DNA from: Lysobacterales bacterium UBA2790
GTDB lineage: Bacteria; Pseudomonadota; Gammaproteobacteria; Xanthomonadales; Xanthomonadaceae
DNA length: 16,243 nucleotides
Direction: 5' to 3'
Assembly: GCA_002352135.1 (NCBI GenBank)
Contig: DEHW01000225.1
Location: forward strand, 1-16,243
The translations under genes were made by a program, and so were the position numbers. Positions 1 to 7,692 of this stretch are shown here, in pieces; position 1 is the stretch's first letter; every line of letters begins with the position of its first letter. The notes below the pieces were generated by a model. It saw nothing but the letters and a program-made list of their open reading frames with translations. It was not told the origin of the DNA and ran no database searches.

Positions 1-762
1 GCCGCACTAGCCTATGCCGAGGCCTTGCCACTGCTGGAAGCAAGCTTGGGCGAAAGCGTGGAACTGGCGACCGAACTGATGAACTCGGCCAATGTGCTCA
101 ACACGCTGGAGCAGGCCGCGCTGGCGCGGCAGCGAATCGAGCGTGCCCAGGCAATGTTGCGCAAACTGGGTGACGTCGACACCGGCCATGACGGGCACGC
201 CTTGCTGGAGTTGGCCAAGGCCAGTCTGACCCTCGGCGAGTTCGAACGCGCGCTGCACGAAGCCGAGTCCGCCGAGCGGGCCTTCATCGACACCTTGGGC
301 GCGGATCATCCCTATGTCTGGTTCCCAAGCTTCAGCGCCGCAAGGGCAGAACAGGGACTCGGTCGCAGCGCGGCTGCCCAGCGGCGCATCGCGTCCACAC
401 TGCAGCTCTACCGCGAACAGGATGATCCCGGCATGCAGGTGCGCGTGCTGCAGGTGGAAATCGAGCTGGCACTGGATGCCGATCAGCGAGCGCGGGCGTT
501 AACGGCGACCGCCGCGCTGCAGACACTGATTCAACCGATGCCGCCCTCTCAGAGCCTGTCTTGGCATTGGAGTCAGGCCCTGCTGGCCGCGGTGCGACTT
601 CGCTGGCCTGAGGCGGATGACCGCAGCTCGGCGCAACATGAGCAGGACGTGCGCAGCCTCGACGCCGCGGCGGCGGCAATGACGGCGACGCTTGGCGATG
701 CGCACTCACGGGTGCGGCGCATTGCTGCGTGGCGTGCGCAAGCCTCGCCTGCCGCTCAATGA
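1..762 (+). CDS. TPR-repeat protein, C-terminal part (5' end cut by window)
   Basis: The reading frame is open from base 1 and ends at TGA 760-762, so this is the last 253 residues of a longer protein. It is almost all helix, rich in Ala, Leu, Arg and Glu, with paired amphipathic helices typical of tetratricopeptide repeats. The segments LGADHPYVW and LGDAHSRVR resemble the LGxxHPxVA linker of kinesin-light-chain-type TPRs. In Xanthomonadales such TPR blocks often follow a Ser/Thr protein kinase domain, so a kinase-TPR protein is a fair guess, but no kinase part is visible here. TPRs are protein-binding scaffolds. Its stop codon overlaps the end of the convergent adaptor gene by 7 bp, leaving no room for an intergenic terminator. 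Confidence 0.8.
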   Translation, partial: AALAYAEALPLLEASLGESVELATELMNSANVLNTLEQAALARQRIERAQAMLRKLGDVDTGHDGHALLELAKASLTLGEFERALHEAESAERAFIDTLGADHPYVWFPSFSAARAEQGLGRSAAAQRRIASTLQLYREQDDPGMQVRVLQVEIELALDADQRARALTATAALQTLIQPMPPSQSLSWHWSQALLAAVRLRWPEADDRSSAQHEQDVRSLDAAAAAMTATLGDAHSRVRRIAAWRAQASPAAQ

Positions 763-1781
763 CCCATGACCAGCGATGGCGCACGCTCGATGAATACATC
801 CACGCGCAAGCCGACAGGCAATGCCGGTGCATCGTCCAACTCGATGGTGACCTCGATGACCTTGACGTCGCGATATTCCGCCGGGTCGTCCGACAAGGCT
901 TGCCGGGGACCCATGCGCCCCGCAATGCGTTGGACCTTTCCGGTGAATTTCTGCTCGGGAAATGCATCGCTACGCACCCAGACGCGCGCGTCCTGGCGGA
1001 GTCCAGCGATATCAAGTTCGCTGACTTCCGCGCGCACCACGCGCTGTCGCGTGTCGCCGAGATAGACAAATGGCTGCGGTGCCAGCATGGTGACCGTCTC
1101 ACCTGCATTGAGCATCCGCTTCAGCACCACACCCTTGATCGGTGAGCGCACTTCGCTGCGCGCCAATGCGGCTTCGGCGGCCAACAGTTCGGCGTCCGCA
1201 ACCGCCAGCGCCGCCTCCGCCTGGGCGATGTCCTCAGCGCGATTGCCCTGTTCCAGCAATTGCAGTTCGGCCCGAGCATGCTGCAGATCCGCTTCACTGA
1301 CTCGGGCCTGAGCTTGGTGTTGCGCCAGTTCCTGCGCACTGATCAGCTTCTGCGCGACCATCTGCTCGCGGCGCTGCAACTCGCTGACTGCCAGATTGTG
1401 TTGTGCCTCGGCACGCGCCAATGCGGCGCGCGCGCGCGTCTTCTCCTGCGTGCGAGGGCCCGCACGCATCCGCTCCAGTTCGGCCTGACGCAAGGCACGT
1501 GCGGCCTTTGCCTGGGTGACGCGGGCGCTCAACTCGCTGTTCTCGATGACCGCCATCAACTGTCCCACCTCAACGGAATCGCCTTCTTCCACGAGGACGC
1601 GAACGAGACGCCCGGTGGTTTCCGGGATCACCACGCGCTCGCGATCTTGCGGTTCGATGCGTCCGCTGGCAGCGATCCGATCCGGCGACATGGCCAGCGC
1701 ATTCTGTGTCGACTTGCCGTCGCCGCTGCAGGCGGTCAACAGCGCGGACAACAACAGACCGCTTGCGAGAAAACGCGTCAT
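756..1781 (-). CDS. HlyD/DevB-type membrane fusion lipoprotein of an ABC exporter
   Basis: Periplasmic adaptor (341 aa) that should join the ABC permease to an outer-membrane channel. The N-terminus is a lipoprotein signal with lipobox LTAC and lipidated Cys18. Two halves of a biotinyl-lipoyl-like domain lie near residues 46-80 and 207-235, flanking a long Ala/Glu/Arg-rich alpha-helical hairpin (about 82-205); beta-barrel and membrane-proximal parts follow to the end. I chose ATG 1781 because GGAGG lies 8 nt upstream (1790-1794) and because it places the signal peptide at the N-terminus; an in-frame start at 1889 would add 36 unrelated residues inside the ATPase gene. It follows the ATPase gene by 16 bp and is the last gene of the operon. 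The residue after the lipidated Cys is Ser, not the Asp of inner-membrane-retained adaptors such as AcrA. No outer-membrane factor gene is present, so a TolC homologue elsewhere is likely used. Confidence 0.9.
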   Translation of the reverse strand: MTRFLASGLLLSALLTACSGDGKSTQNALAMSPDRIAASGRIEPQDRERVVIPETTGRLVRVLVEEGDSVEVGQLMAVIENSELSARVTQAKAARALRQAELERMRAGPRTQEKTRARAALARAEAQHNLAVSELQRREQMVAQKLISAQELAQHQAQARVSEADLQHARAELQLLEQGNRAEDIAQAEAALAVADAELLAAEAALARSEVRSPIKGVVLKRMLNAGETVTMLAPQPFVYLGDTRQRVVRAEVSELDIAGLRQDARVWVRSDAFPEQKFTGKVQRIAGRMGPRQALSDDPAEYRDVKVIEVTIELDDAPALPVGLRVDVFIERAPSLVMGH

Positions 1782-1797
1782 GGTTCTGGCCTCCGGC

Positions 1798-2559
1798 TCA
1801 ACGGTGTGGTGGATGGACGGAAATGGAGTACGGGCGCATCTGCCCGTTGGCGTGTACGCGCTGATCGCTGACCAGTTCGCCGTCGGCAAGTGTCAGGACG
1901 CGGTCAGCGAAGGGAATCAATCGTCGATCATGAGTCACCACCACGACAGCGCAGCGACGCACGTGGGCCAGCGCGTTGAGGACGGCAGCTACTCGACGAC
2001 CGGCTACCGTATCCAGAGCAGCCGTTGGCTCATCGGCCAACAGCAAGCGCGGTTTCATCAGCATCGCTCGCGCGATGGCCACACGCTGCTTCTGCCCGCC
2101 CGAGAGCTGATTGGGAAATCGCCTCTCCAACCCGCTCAGACCCAGTTGGCGCAGAAGGGTGCAGGCCTCCTCGGCATGACGGCTCAGCGAGCCTGTGGCG
2201 TCAACCACACTACGGGCAATGGCGACGTTCTCCCATACACGCAGCGTGCTGAGCAGGTTGTAGTGCTGGAAAACAAAGCCACAGTGTTGCCGACGCAATG
2301 CAGCCAACTGTTCCTCATCGCGACCAGTGATGCGTTGCTGCAGCAGATGCACCTCGCCATTACTGGGATGCAGCAGGGCACCGAGAATCTGCAACAGGGT
2401 CGTCTTGCCCGAGCCGGAAGGTCCAAACAGCAGGGTCAGCTCTCCCGCGCGGATGCCAAGACTGACATCGCGCAGCGCGTGCACGGCGGCCTCACCCTCG
2501 CCATAGCATCGTGATATGCCACGCACTTCCACGACAGCGCTGTGGTGGTCTTCAGTCAT
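1798..2559 (-). CDS. ABC transporter ATP-binding protein (DevA/MacB/LolD-like)
   Basis: A 253-aa ATPase that energises the adjacent permease. All nucleotide-binding motifs are intact: Walker A GPSGSGKT (46-53), Q-loop Gln98, signature LSGGQ (152-156), Walker B LLLADE with catalytic Glu177, D-loop ALD (181-183) and switch His210. Length and motif spacing match the MacB/LolD/DevA subfamily that pairs with FtsX-like permeases. The start ATG 2559 overlaps the permease stop in an ATGA arrangement, and no strong ribosome site precedes it, so translation is probably coupled. The tail after residue 232 (to HPPHR) goes beyond the usual domain and has no evident motif. With the flanking permease and adaptor it makes a complete export unit. 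The substrate cannot be read from the ATPase. Confidence 0.95.
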   Translation of the reverse strand: MTEDHHSAVVEVRGISRCYGEGEAAVHALRDVSLGIRAGELTLLFGPSGSGKTTLLQILGALLHPSNGEVHLLQQRITGRDEEQLAALRRQHCGFVFQHYNLLSTLRVWENVAIARSVVDATGSLSRHAEEACTLLRQLGLSGLERRFPNQLSGGQKQRVAIARAMLMKPRLLLADEPTAALDTVAGRRVAAVLNALAHVRRCAVVVVTHDRRLIPFADRVLTLADGELVSDQRVHANGQMRPYSISVHPPHR

Positions 2560-3800
2560 TGGAATACCGATGACGGTTCAATCCGAGCGAGCCGACGGAT
2601 CGACATCCAGGCTCCCATCGCGCACATGCCCAAGGTCAGTGCGGCCAGCAACAGCGCATTCCAGATTGGCAGGGACACCAGCACGGTCGAGAAGGAACTG
2701 AGCTGCGCCGCCGCCCACACCAGCACGATGCCGACTGAATAGCCAAGCGAAGCACTGAGGACCGCCTGACTGAGGACGATGCGCCTCAACCAGGCGGCGC
2801 TGGCACCCATGGCGCGCAGCGTCGCGTACTCGGTCAAGCGGTCTATGGTGGAGGAGTACAGCGTCTGTCCGACGATCACCGTGCCAACCATCAGACCGAG
2901 ACCAGCCGCCAGCAGCAAAGCGAATCCGGCACCGGTGATCACAAGCCAGTAGTACTGGGTGCGGCTCGCGAACTCGCCCGGCGTCACCACATCCGTGCGC
3001 GGCAATCGGGCTTGCAGTTGGCTACGCACCACGTCGACGTCTGCTCCCGGGCGCAGGCGCACCAACACGTAGGTCGTCTGTGTCGGGTGATAGTTCACGA
3101 AGCGGGTAGCACGCGCATGCGTGGTGAACACATAGGGGCTTTGGGTGAACGATCGGATGCCATCGGTGAAGCCGACCACGCGGGCGCGTTGCCCGTTGAT
3201 TTCGACGATCTGCCCCAATCGCTCGACACCCAGTTTCTGCATGAACAAGCGCTCGACCAGGATGCCGTCATCAATCTGCAGGGCCCGTAGCGTGTCGTCA
3301 TCCACGCCGGGGGGTGCGCCGACACGCGTTGCTGGGTCGAAGCCCACGATGCTGACACTTTCCGTCCGCCCGTCTGGTGTCTTCCAGAATGCGAACTGCA
3401 CCAGCAGAGAATCCGCGCTCGCGACGTCCGGTAGGGACAGGGCTTCGATCTCGCGACGCTGCAGAAGTTGACCCGAGATGTCGACATTGGCCGTGCCATA
3501 GGGCAAGACCCAAAGGTCGGCGGGAGTGCTGTCAACCAGACCGCTGGCCGTGCGCGCAAACCCGATCAACAGGCCGAGCTGGATTCCCATGAGGGCGACG
3601 GAGAAAACCACACCGATCAGGGTGGCGGCAAAGCGCGTGCGCTCATGGGTTAAATTGCGCCATGCCAGCAACAGCGTCCCACTGATCGGCCATCTGGGCA
3701 TCCACATGGCAGGCAGCGGCGTCGCCACTGCAGCATTGACGACTACCGCGTGGTTCGACGCGGCGAGCGTTGCCTGTGCCGCGTTCGCTGCCTCACCCAT
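2556..3800 (-). CDS. FtsX-like ABC permease (DevC-like)
   Basis: Inner-membrane permease of 414 aa. Topology fits the DevC/MacB type: one membrane helix at about residues 59-81, a large periplasmic domain, then three C-terminal membrane helices. The stretch LAWRNLTHERTRFAATLIGV just before and into the first helix is characteristic of DevC-like permeases. The periplasmic domain contains segments such as VSIVGFDPATRVG and VVGFTDGIRSFT. The ATG at 3800 lies 6 bp after the LuxR stop codon, so translation may be coupled. However, the first 31 residues are Ala-rich and not typical of the family, and ATG 3707 (MWMPRW) is an alternative; neither start has a clear ribosome site. It forms an exporter with the ATPase and lipoprotein adaptor that follow. 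Confidence 0.9.
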   Translation of the reverse strand: MGEAANAAQATLAASNHAVVVNAAVATPLPAMWMPRWPISGTLLLAWRNLTHERTRFAATLIGVVFSVALMGIQLGLLIGFARTASGLVDSTPADLWVLPYGTANVDISGQLLQRREIEALSLPDVASADSLLVQFAFWKTPDGRTESVSIVGFDPATRVGAPPGVDDDTLRALQIDDGILVERLFMQKLGVERLGQIVEINGQRARVVGFTDGIRSFTQSPYVFTTHARATRFVNYHPTQTTYVLVRLRPGADVDVVRSQLQARLPRTDVVTPGEFASRTQYYWLVITGAGFALLLAAGLGLMVGTVIVGQTLYSSTIDRLTEYATLRAMGASAAWLRRIVLSQAVLSASLGYSVGIVLVWAAAQLSSFSTVLVSLPIWNALLLAALTLGMCAMGAWMSIRRLARIEPSSVFQ

Positions 3801-3806
3801 GGCAAT

Positions 3807-4664
3807 TCAGCGCTCGGCGCTGGTCAAACCCAAACGGTGCGCAATAGACACCGCGTGGGTGCGATTCTGGGCACCAAGTTTGGCGAATATGCGCTTCAAG
3901 TGAAAACGCACGGTGGCTTCAACGATCCGTAGACGCGAGGCGATCTCTCTGTCGTTGCAACCCTCGGCAAGAAGCGCGAGCGTCTCCCGTTCCTTGGTTG
4001 ACAGTGCCGGGCCACTGCATTCAATGCGCAGCGGATCGCGAACTTCCAATAGCGCCAAGCCCGCATGGATGGAAGGCAACAAGCGCCCCAACAGCGCGGC
4101 GAGACGACTGCTCTCGTGGGACTGTCGCCGATCCTGCGGCACCACCGTGTAGAACAGCTTGGATTTGCCCTCTTCGCCAATCGCGCCCGCCAGACCATGA
4201 TCGGCACGACGGAAATCGGTCGCGGCGTCGGCCAATCGACGCACCCGGATTCGCAACGCCAGTGGCAGTCCACTGGCATAGCTGTCGAAACGCAATAGCG
4301 GCTGTGCCGCAAAGCAGTTCACTCCCGCGTCGGCATGCGCCAGAAGCGGATCCACTTCGTGGAAGCGTTCGCGCATGTATAGACGCATCCAGCCGGGTTG
4401 CTCACGCACACTCAGAATGCGCGCACGCTCAATGTCGTGACGATCTCGTCCATAGGCCACCAACATCTTGTCCAGTTCGAGCCAATCGGCGACGGACTGC
4501 AACAGGGTCATGAACACTTCGGCGTCAGGCGCGCATAGCAAGGCTTCGGAGTAGTCCAGAACACGACCCAACTCGGCTGCAGACAGGGGAGCGGTGGCAC
4601 TGATTTCACGATGCCGGGCCAGCCCTCGAACCAGGACGTCCAGTTGTTCAGCGGCGTGCGCCAT
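3807..4664 (-). CDS. LuxR-family regulator with autoinducer-binding-type domain (LuxR solo)
   Basis: A 285-aa two-domain transcription factor. The N-terminal half carries W92-x3-Y96-x8-D105-P106, the exact spacing of the Trp57/Tyr61/Asp70/Pro71 ligand-pocket residues of LuxR/TraR, within GWMRLYMRERFHEVDPLL. The position corresponding to Trp85 falls on or near Ala120, so one canonical pocket residue seems absent. The C-terminal GerE helix-turn-helix runs over about 220-282 (LSTKERETLALLAEG, then TVRFHLKRIFAKLGAQNR). I prefer ATG 4664 over the in-frame 4691 because AGGAG (4671-4675) lies 6 nt upstream. It overlaps the MFS gene by 17 bp, and the permease gene follows 6 bp after it. No autoinducer synthase is in the window, so the ligand may be exogenous. 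A lux-box-like dyad at 9976-9995 is a likely target, implying autoregulation. Confidence 0.9.
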   Translation of the reverse strand: MAHAAEQLDVLVRGLARHREISATAPLSAAELGRVLDYSEALLCAPDAEVFMTLLQSVADWLELDKMLVAYGRDRHDIERARILSVREQPGWMRLYMRERFHEVDPLLAHADAGVNCFAAQPLLRFDSYASGLPLALRIRVRRLADAATDFRRADHGLAGAIGEEGKSKLFYTVVPQDRRQSHESSRLAALLGRLLPSIHAGLALLEVRDPLRIECSGPALSTKERETLALLAEGCNDREIASRLRIVEATVRFHLKRIFAKLGAQNRTHAVSIAHRLGLTSAER

Positions 4665-6048
4665 GAGGCTCTCCTGAGAAATGAATGCCATCCCTACCCC
4701 CTTCTCGATACCCCGCCAGTAGCCATGCAGCCAGCGGCGCGATCAACAACAGGAGTAGAGCGGGTGCCATCGCGAGGGCGTCGCGCACGCTCGACGCTTG
4801 TGTCGGCTGCGCTGCATCAAAGCCGATCTGCTGCAAGATCACACCGGCCAGCATCAGGCTGATGCTGCCGCCCAATTTGTAGCCCAGCGTGTAGAAGCCG
4901 ATCCAGGTTCCTTCAGGTGCCGCCTCTCCAGCAGGAACCGATGCGCGCGCGCAGTCGCCGATCATGCGAAACGGCAAGGAGGAGAAGGCACCTGCGCCCA
5001 GGCCCTGCAACATCAGAAATGGTGTCAGGCTGTAGGCAAGGCGATCCGGTTCGAGCGGGAACACCCCCAAGCCCACATGCAAGACCGGGCCAAGCACGGC
5101 GCCGCTCAATGCAAAACCAGCCGCCCAGAACAGTGCTGCCTTTTTGCCGACCCGATCAGCCACGAACGCCCAGAGGAACTGTCCCAAGGCCGCTGGCAGC
5201 AAGACCGCGATGCCAAACAGTGCAATGAAGTGCGCACCCACCTGATAGGTGTAGGTGTAAACATGCGAGCCCAGCGCGATCCCAATCTGGAACGTCGTCT
5301 CGATACACAGGATCATGCCGAACAGGCGACGCGCATTGTGACTGCGCCATATTTCGCTGAGCTGCGGAAGGAATGCGCGGCCATGTTTCGGCAGCAGCGC
5401 ATGCCTGGCATGCCGGGTTGTCCAGGCGCTGAAGCCACCGGCAAGCAAGACCAGCACTGCCAACGCCCAGCCCATGGGCGCATAGGCGTCGGGATTCAAC
5501 TGCCCGCGCGGATACGCCTCGGTGGCGCGGAAAAAGATCAGGTTTCCCCCCACGGCAGTCACCACGATGGAGAGAAACTGGAACATGCCGCGCCAGGCAT
5601 GCAGTTGCCCGCGCGCATGCTCGTTCTCGCCCAACTCGTCAGCCAGCGCGATATAGGGCACCACAAATACCGTCAGCGCCGTCTTGACCGCGAACACCGC
5701 CAAACCAAGTTGGGTGGCCGTCCACCACAGCGGCCCATCGGGGCGCAGACTCCACAGCCAGATACTGCTCACGGCGACAGCCACGGCACCCACCAGCAGA
5801 TACCCATGTCGACGCCCGAAGCGCACGCTGCGGCTGGCGTCCGATAGCCAGCCCATCGGCATGTCGGTCAATGCGTCCCAGACCGTCGATGCGGCCATCA
5901 GCAGGCCCGCAACCCACGGAGGCAAACCCAGAATGCTGGTGGCAAACAGCATGAAACTGCTGGAGATGACGTAATAGGCGGCGAGGCTCAGATTGCCGCT
6001 GCCATAGGCAGCGAACAGCCATCGCGAATCGCGCCGGAGACCGCTCAT
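4648..6048 (-). CDS. GPH-family (MelB-like) MFS transporter
   Basis: A 466-aa inner-membrane transporter with about twelve hydrophobic segments. GPH/MFS_2 signatures are visible: the N-terminal GSGNLSLAAYYVISSSFMLF, then WDALTDMPMGWLSD followed by RFGRRHGYLL (the loop between helices 2 and 3), and VPYIALADELGENEHARGQL, the counterpart of the conserved VPYxALxxE(L/M) segment. GPH members are cation symporters for sugars, glucuronides and other small solutes, so uptake is the default guess, although direction and substrate are not fixed by sequence. The start ATG 6048 overlaps the ligase stop as ATGA, with no separate ribosome site, so translation is probably coupled. Its 3' end contains the ribosome site and start of the LuxR gene. 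Confidence 0.88.
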   Translation of the reverse strand: MSGLRRDSRWLFAAYGSGNLSLAAYYVISSSFMLFATSILGLPPWVAGLLMAASTVWDALTDMPMGWLSDASRSVRFGRRHGYLLVGAVAVAVSSIWLWSLRPDGPLWWTATQLGLAVFAVKTALTVFVVPYIALADELGENEHARGQLHAWRGMFQFLSIVVTAVGGNLIFFRATEAYPRGQLNPDAYAPMGWALAVLVLLAGGFSAWTTRHARHALLPKHGRAFLPQLSEIWRSHNARRLFGMILCIETTFQIGIALGSHVYTYTYQVGAHFIALFGIAVLLPAALGQFLWAFVADRVGKKAALFWAAGFALSGAVLGPVLHVGLGVFPLEPDRLAYSLTPFLMLQGLGAGAFSSLPFRMIGDCARASVPAGEAAPEGTWIGFYTLGYKLGGSISLMLAGVILQQIGFDAAQPTQASSVRDALAMAPALLLLLIAPLAAWLLAGYREGGRDGIHFSGEPHGARR

Positions 6049-7646
6049 GCAGCAACACTCTGCGCGTGCAGTGCGGCGCGAACCTCACGTCGCAGCACCT
6101 TTCCCAGCACGCTTCGCGGTAGCTCGTCCCAAACGTGAATCCGCGTCGGTCTGGCGCTTTCGGGCAAGGCAACCTGCAAGTGCGTGTCGATGCGCCGGAT
6201 CAGCTCTTGCGACACGGGTGCGGGCGGCCGCCTGCGCGGAGAGATCACCAGATGCAGAACGCCAGCCAGCTCCACCAGCACCGCCTCCTTGACACCCTCA
6301 CACTCATGCACGCGTTCCTCGATCTGGCGCGGATAGATCACCCCGTCGTTGCGGTAGATGAGGTCCTGAATACGATCGAGCACGTGCAAACGTTCCTGTG
6401 TATCGAAGTAGCCCATGTCGCCAGTGAAGTAGAACCCCGTCGCGTCGAAGATGCCTGCATTCAGTTCCGGCTGATCCTGGTAACCCGAAAACAGCGTTGG
6501 GGTGTTTACCCAGATGCGGCCAATCACGCCGGCAGCGAGCTTGCGACCTTCCTCGTCGCGGATCTCGACCCGCACCCCTCGGGCAATTCGACCTACCGAA
6601 GAGAGTGCACTGTTGGCAGGGTCCCGCGCATCATCCACATGCGCCAACGGTGGCAACATGGCGACCGGCGGCAAAGCCTCGGACATGCCATAGCCTTGCT
6701 GGAGTATCGGACCAAAGCGCTCGATTGCCTCGCGTATCCGTGCCACCGGCAAGGGTGCACTGCCATAGGTCAACTGCGAAACCGAGCGGAAGTCACTGCG
6801 GCAAACAGACTCCGCGTCCAGCAGATCGATCAACTGGCTAGGTGTCACAAACATCCGACCGGGTCGGTAGTCCCGCAGCAAGGTCAACAGCGACTCCGCG
6901 TCGTTGTCCGTCGGAATGATCGCAGTGCCCCCGGCCAGCAGTACCGGCATCAGAACGCCTCCGCCGGCGCCGTTCAGCGGCACGGCAATCAGCATGCTGA
7001 CCTCCTTGTCGCGCACGTCCTCCACGTTCAGCAACATCAAGCGCATGCTCGCCAACAACTGCGCTTGCTGCAGCTGCATCAGCTTCGGCTGACCGGTTGT
7101 ACCCGAGGTAAAGCCGAGGCTCAGCGGCACGTCCATCGGCACTTCATGTGCCACGGCGTGCGGCGGCAGCCCCATCACGCGTTGCTCCAGCTCGCCACCC
7201 GGTGTGAAGCGCCAAACCGAGAGGTCAGGCAAATCGGCGCGCAGAATGTTCGCCCAGCGCGCGTGCTGGTTGTGCTCAAGTATCGCGAGGCTTGGCGCGC
7301 CGCGTCGCGCGCAGGACAGTACGAACTCGTCCTGGTGACTTGGCAGGAAGGACATCTGTACGACACCCGCCTCGACGCAGGCGAATCGCAGTATCACTGT
7401 GGTCAGTGGGTCGTCGACAGCCACCAGCACGCGATCGCCGACACCCACGCCCGCCGCATGGATCGCCTGCGCCCATTGCCTGAGCTGTCGCTCCAGCGCC
7501 GCGAATCGAAGCGTGCGCGATCCGATCACCAGTGCTGTCCGTTGCGCGTAGCGGTGCAGCATCCAGCGCTGGATCTCACGCAGATTGGCGGCCCGGGAAA
7601 GTCGATGGATCGCCCAATGCTTTAACAGGGTTGTGAGCAATCGCAT
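6045..7646 (-). CDS. AMP-dependent synthetase/ligase (acyl- or aryl-CoA synthetase-like)
   Basis: ANL-superfamily enzyme (533 aa) that activates a carboxylic acid as an acyl- or aryl-adenylate, usually before transfer to CoA or a carrier thiol. Motifs are intact: P-loop TSGTTGQPK (180-188), YGMSE (319-323), TGD (408-410), Arg425 at the hinge (VLDRIQDLIYRNDG), and catalytic Lys516 in LPRSVLGKVLRRE near the C-terminus. No carrier or condensation domain follows, so it is a stand-alone ligase. I chose ATG 7646, which leaves a 46-bp gap after the receptor gene; an in-frame ATG at 7721 would run into the receptor's last codons and add residues unlike the family. The ribosome site is weak (GGACTCCGT). 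It overlaps the MFS gene by 4 bp. The substrate is unknown. Confidence 0.9.
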   Translation of the reverse strand: MRLLTTLLKHWAIHRLSRAANLREIQRWMLHRYAQRTALVIGSRTLRFAALERQLRQWAQAIHAAGVGVGDRVLVAVDDPLTTVILRFACVEAGVVQMSFLPSHQDEFVLSCARRGAPSLAILEHNQHARWANILRADLPDLSVWRFTPGGELEQRVMGLPPHAVAHEVPMDVPLSLGFTSGTTGQPKLMQLQQAQLLASMRLMLLNVEDVRDKEVSMLIAVPLNGAGGGVLMPVLLAGGTAIIPTDNDAESLLTLLRDYRPGRMFVTPSQLIDLLDAESVCRSDFRSVSQLTYGSAPLPVARIREAIERFGPILQQGYGMSEALPPVAMLPPLAHVDDARDPANSALSSVGRIARGVRVEIRDEEGRKLAAGVIGRIWVNTPTLFSGYQDQPELNAGIFDATGFYFTGDMGYFDTQERLHVLDRIQDLIYRNDGVIYPRQIEERVHECEGVKEAVLVELAGVLHLVISPRRRPPAPVSQELIRRIDTHLQVALPESARPTRIHVWDELPRSVLGKVLRREVRAALHAQSVAA

Positions 7647-7692
7647 ACGGAGTCCGTGCAAGTCGAGGGAGAGGGTCCTGCTGCACGAACAG

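Noticed and set aside
663..672. Perfect palindrome CGCCGCGGCG inside the TPR gene as operon terminator
   Set aside because: It is a run of Ala-type codons in GC-rich coding sequence with no T tract; chance palindromes of this kind are expected.
6135..7625. 496-aa plus-strand open frame opposite the AMP ligase
   Set aside because: It is a shadow of the ligase gene: His/Gln/Arg-rich, no family resemblance, no ribosome site, while the minus-strand frame has every ligase motif.
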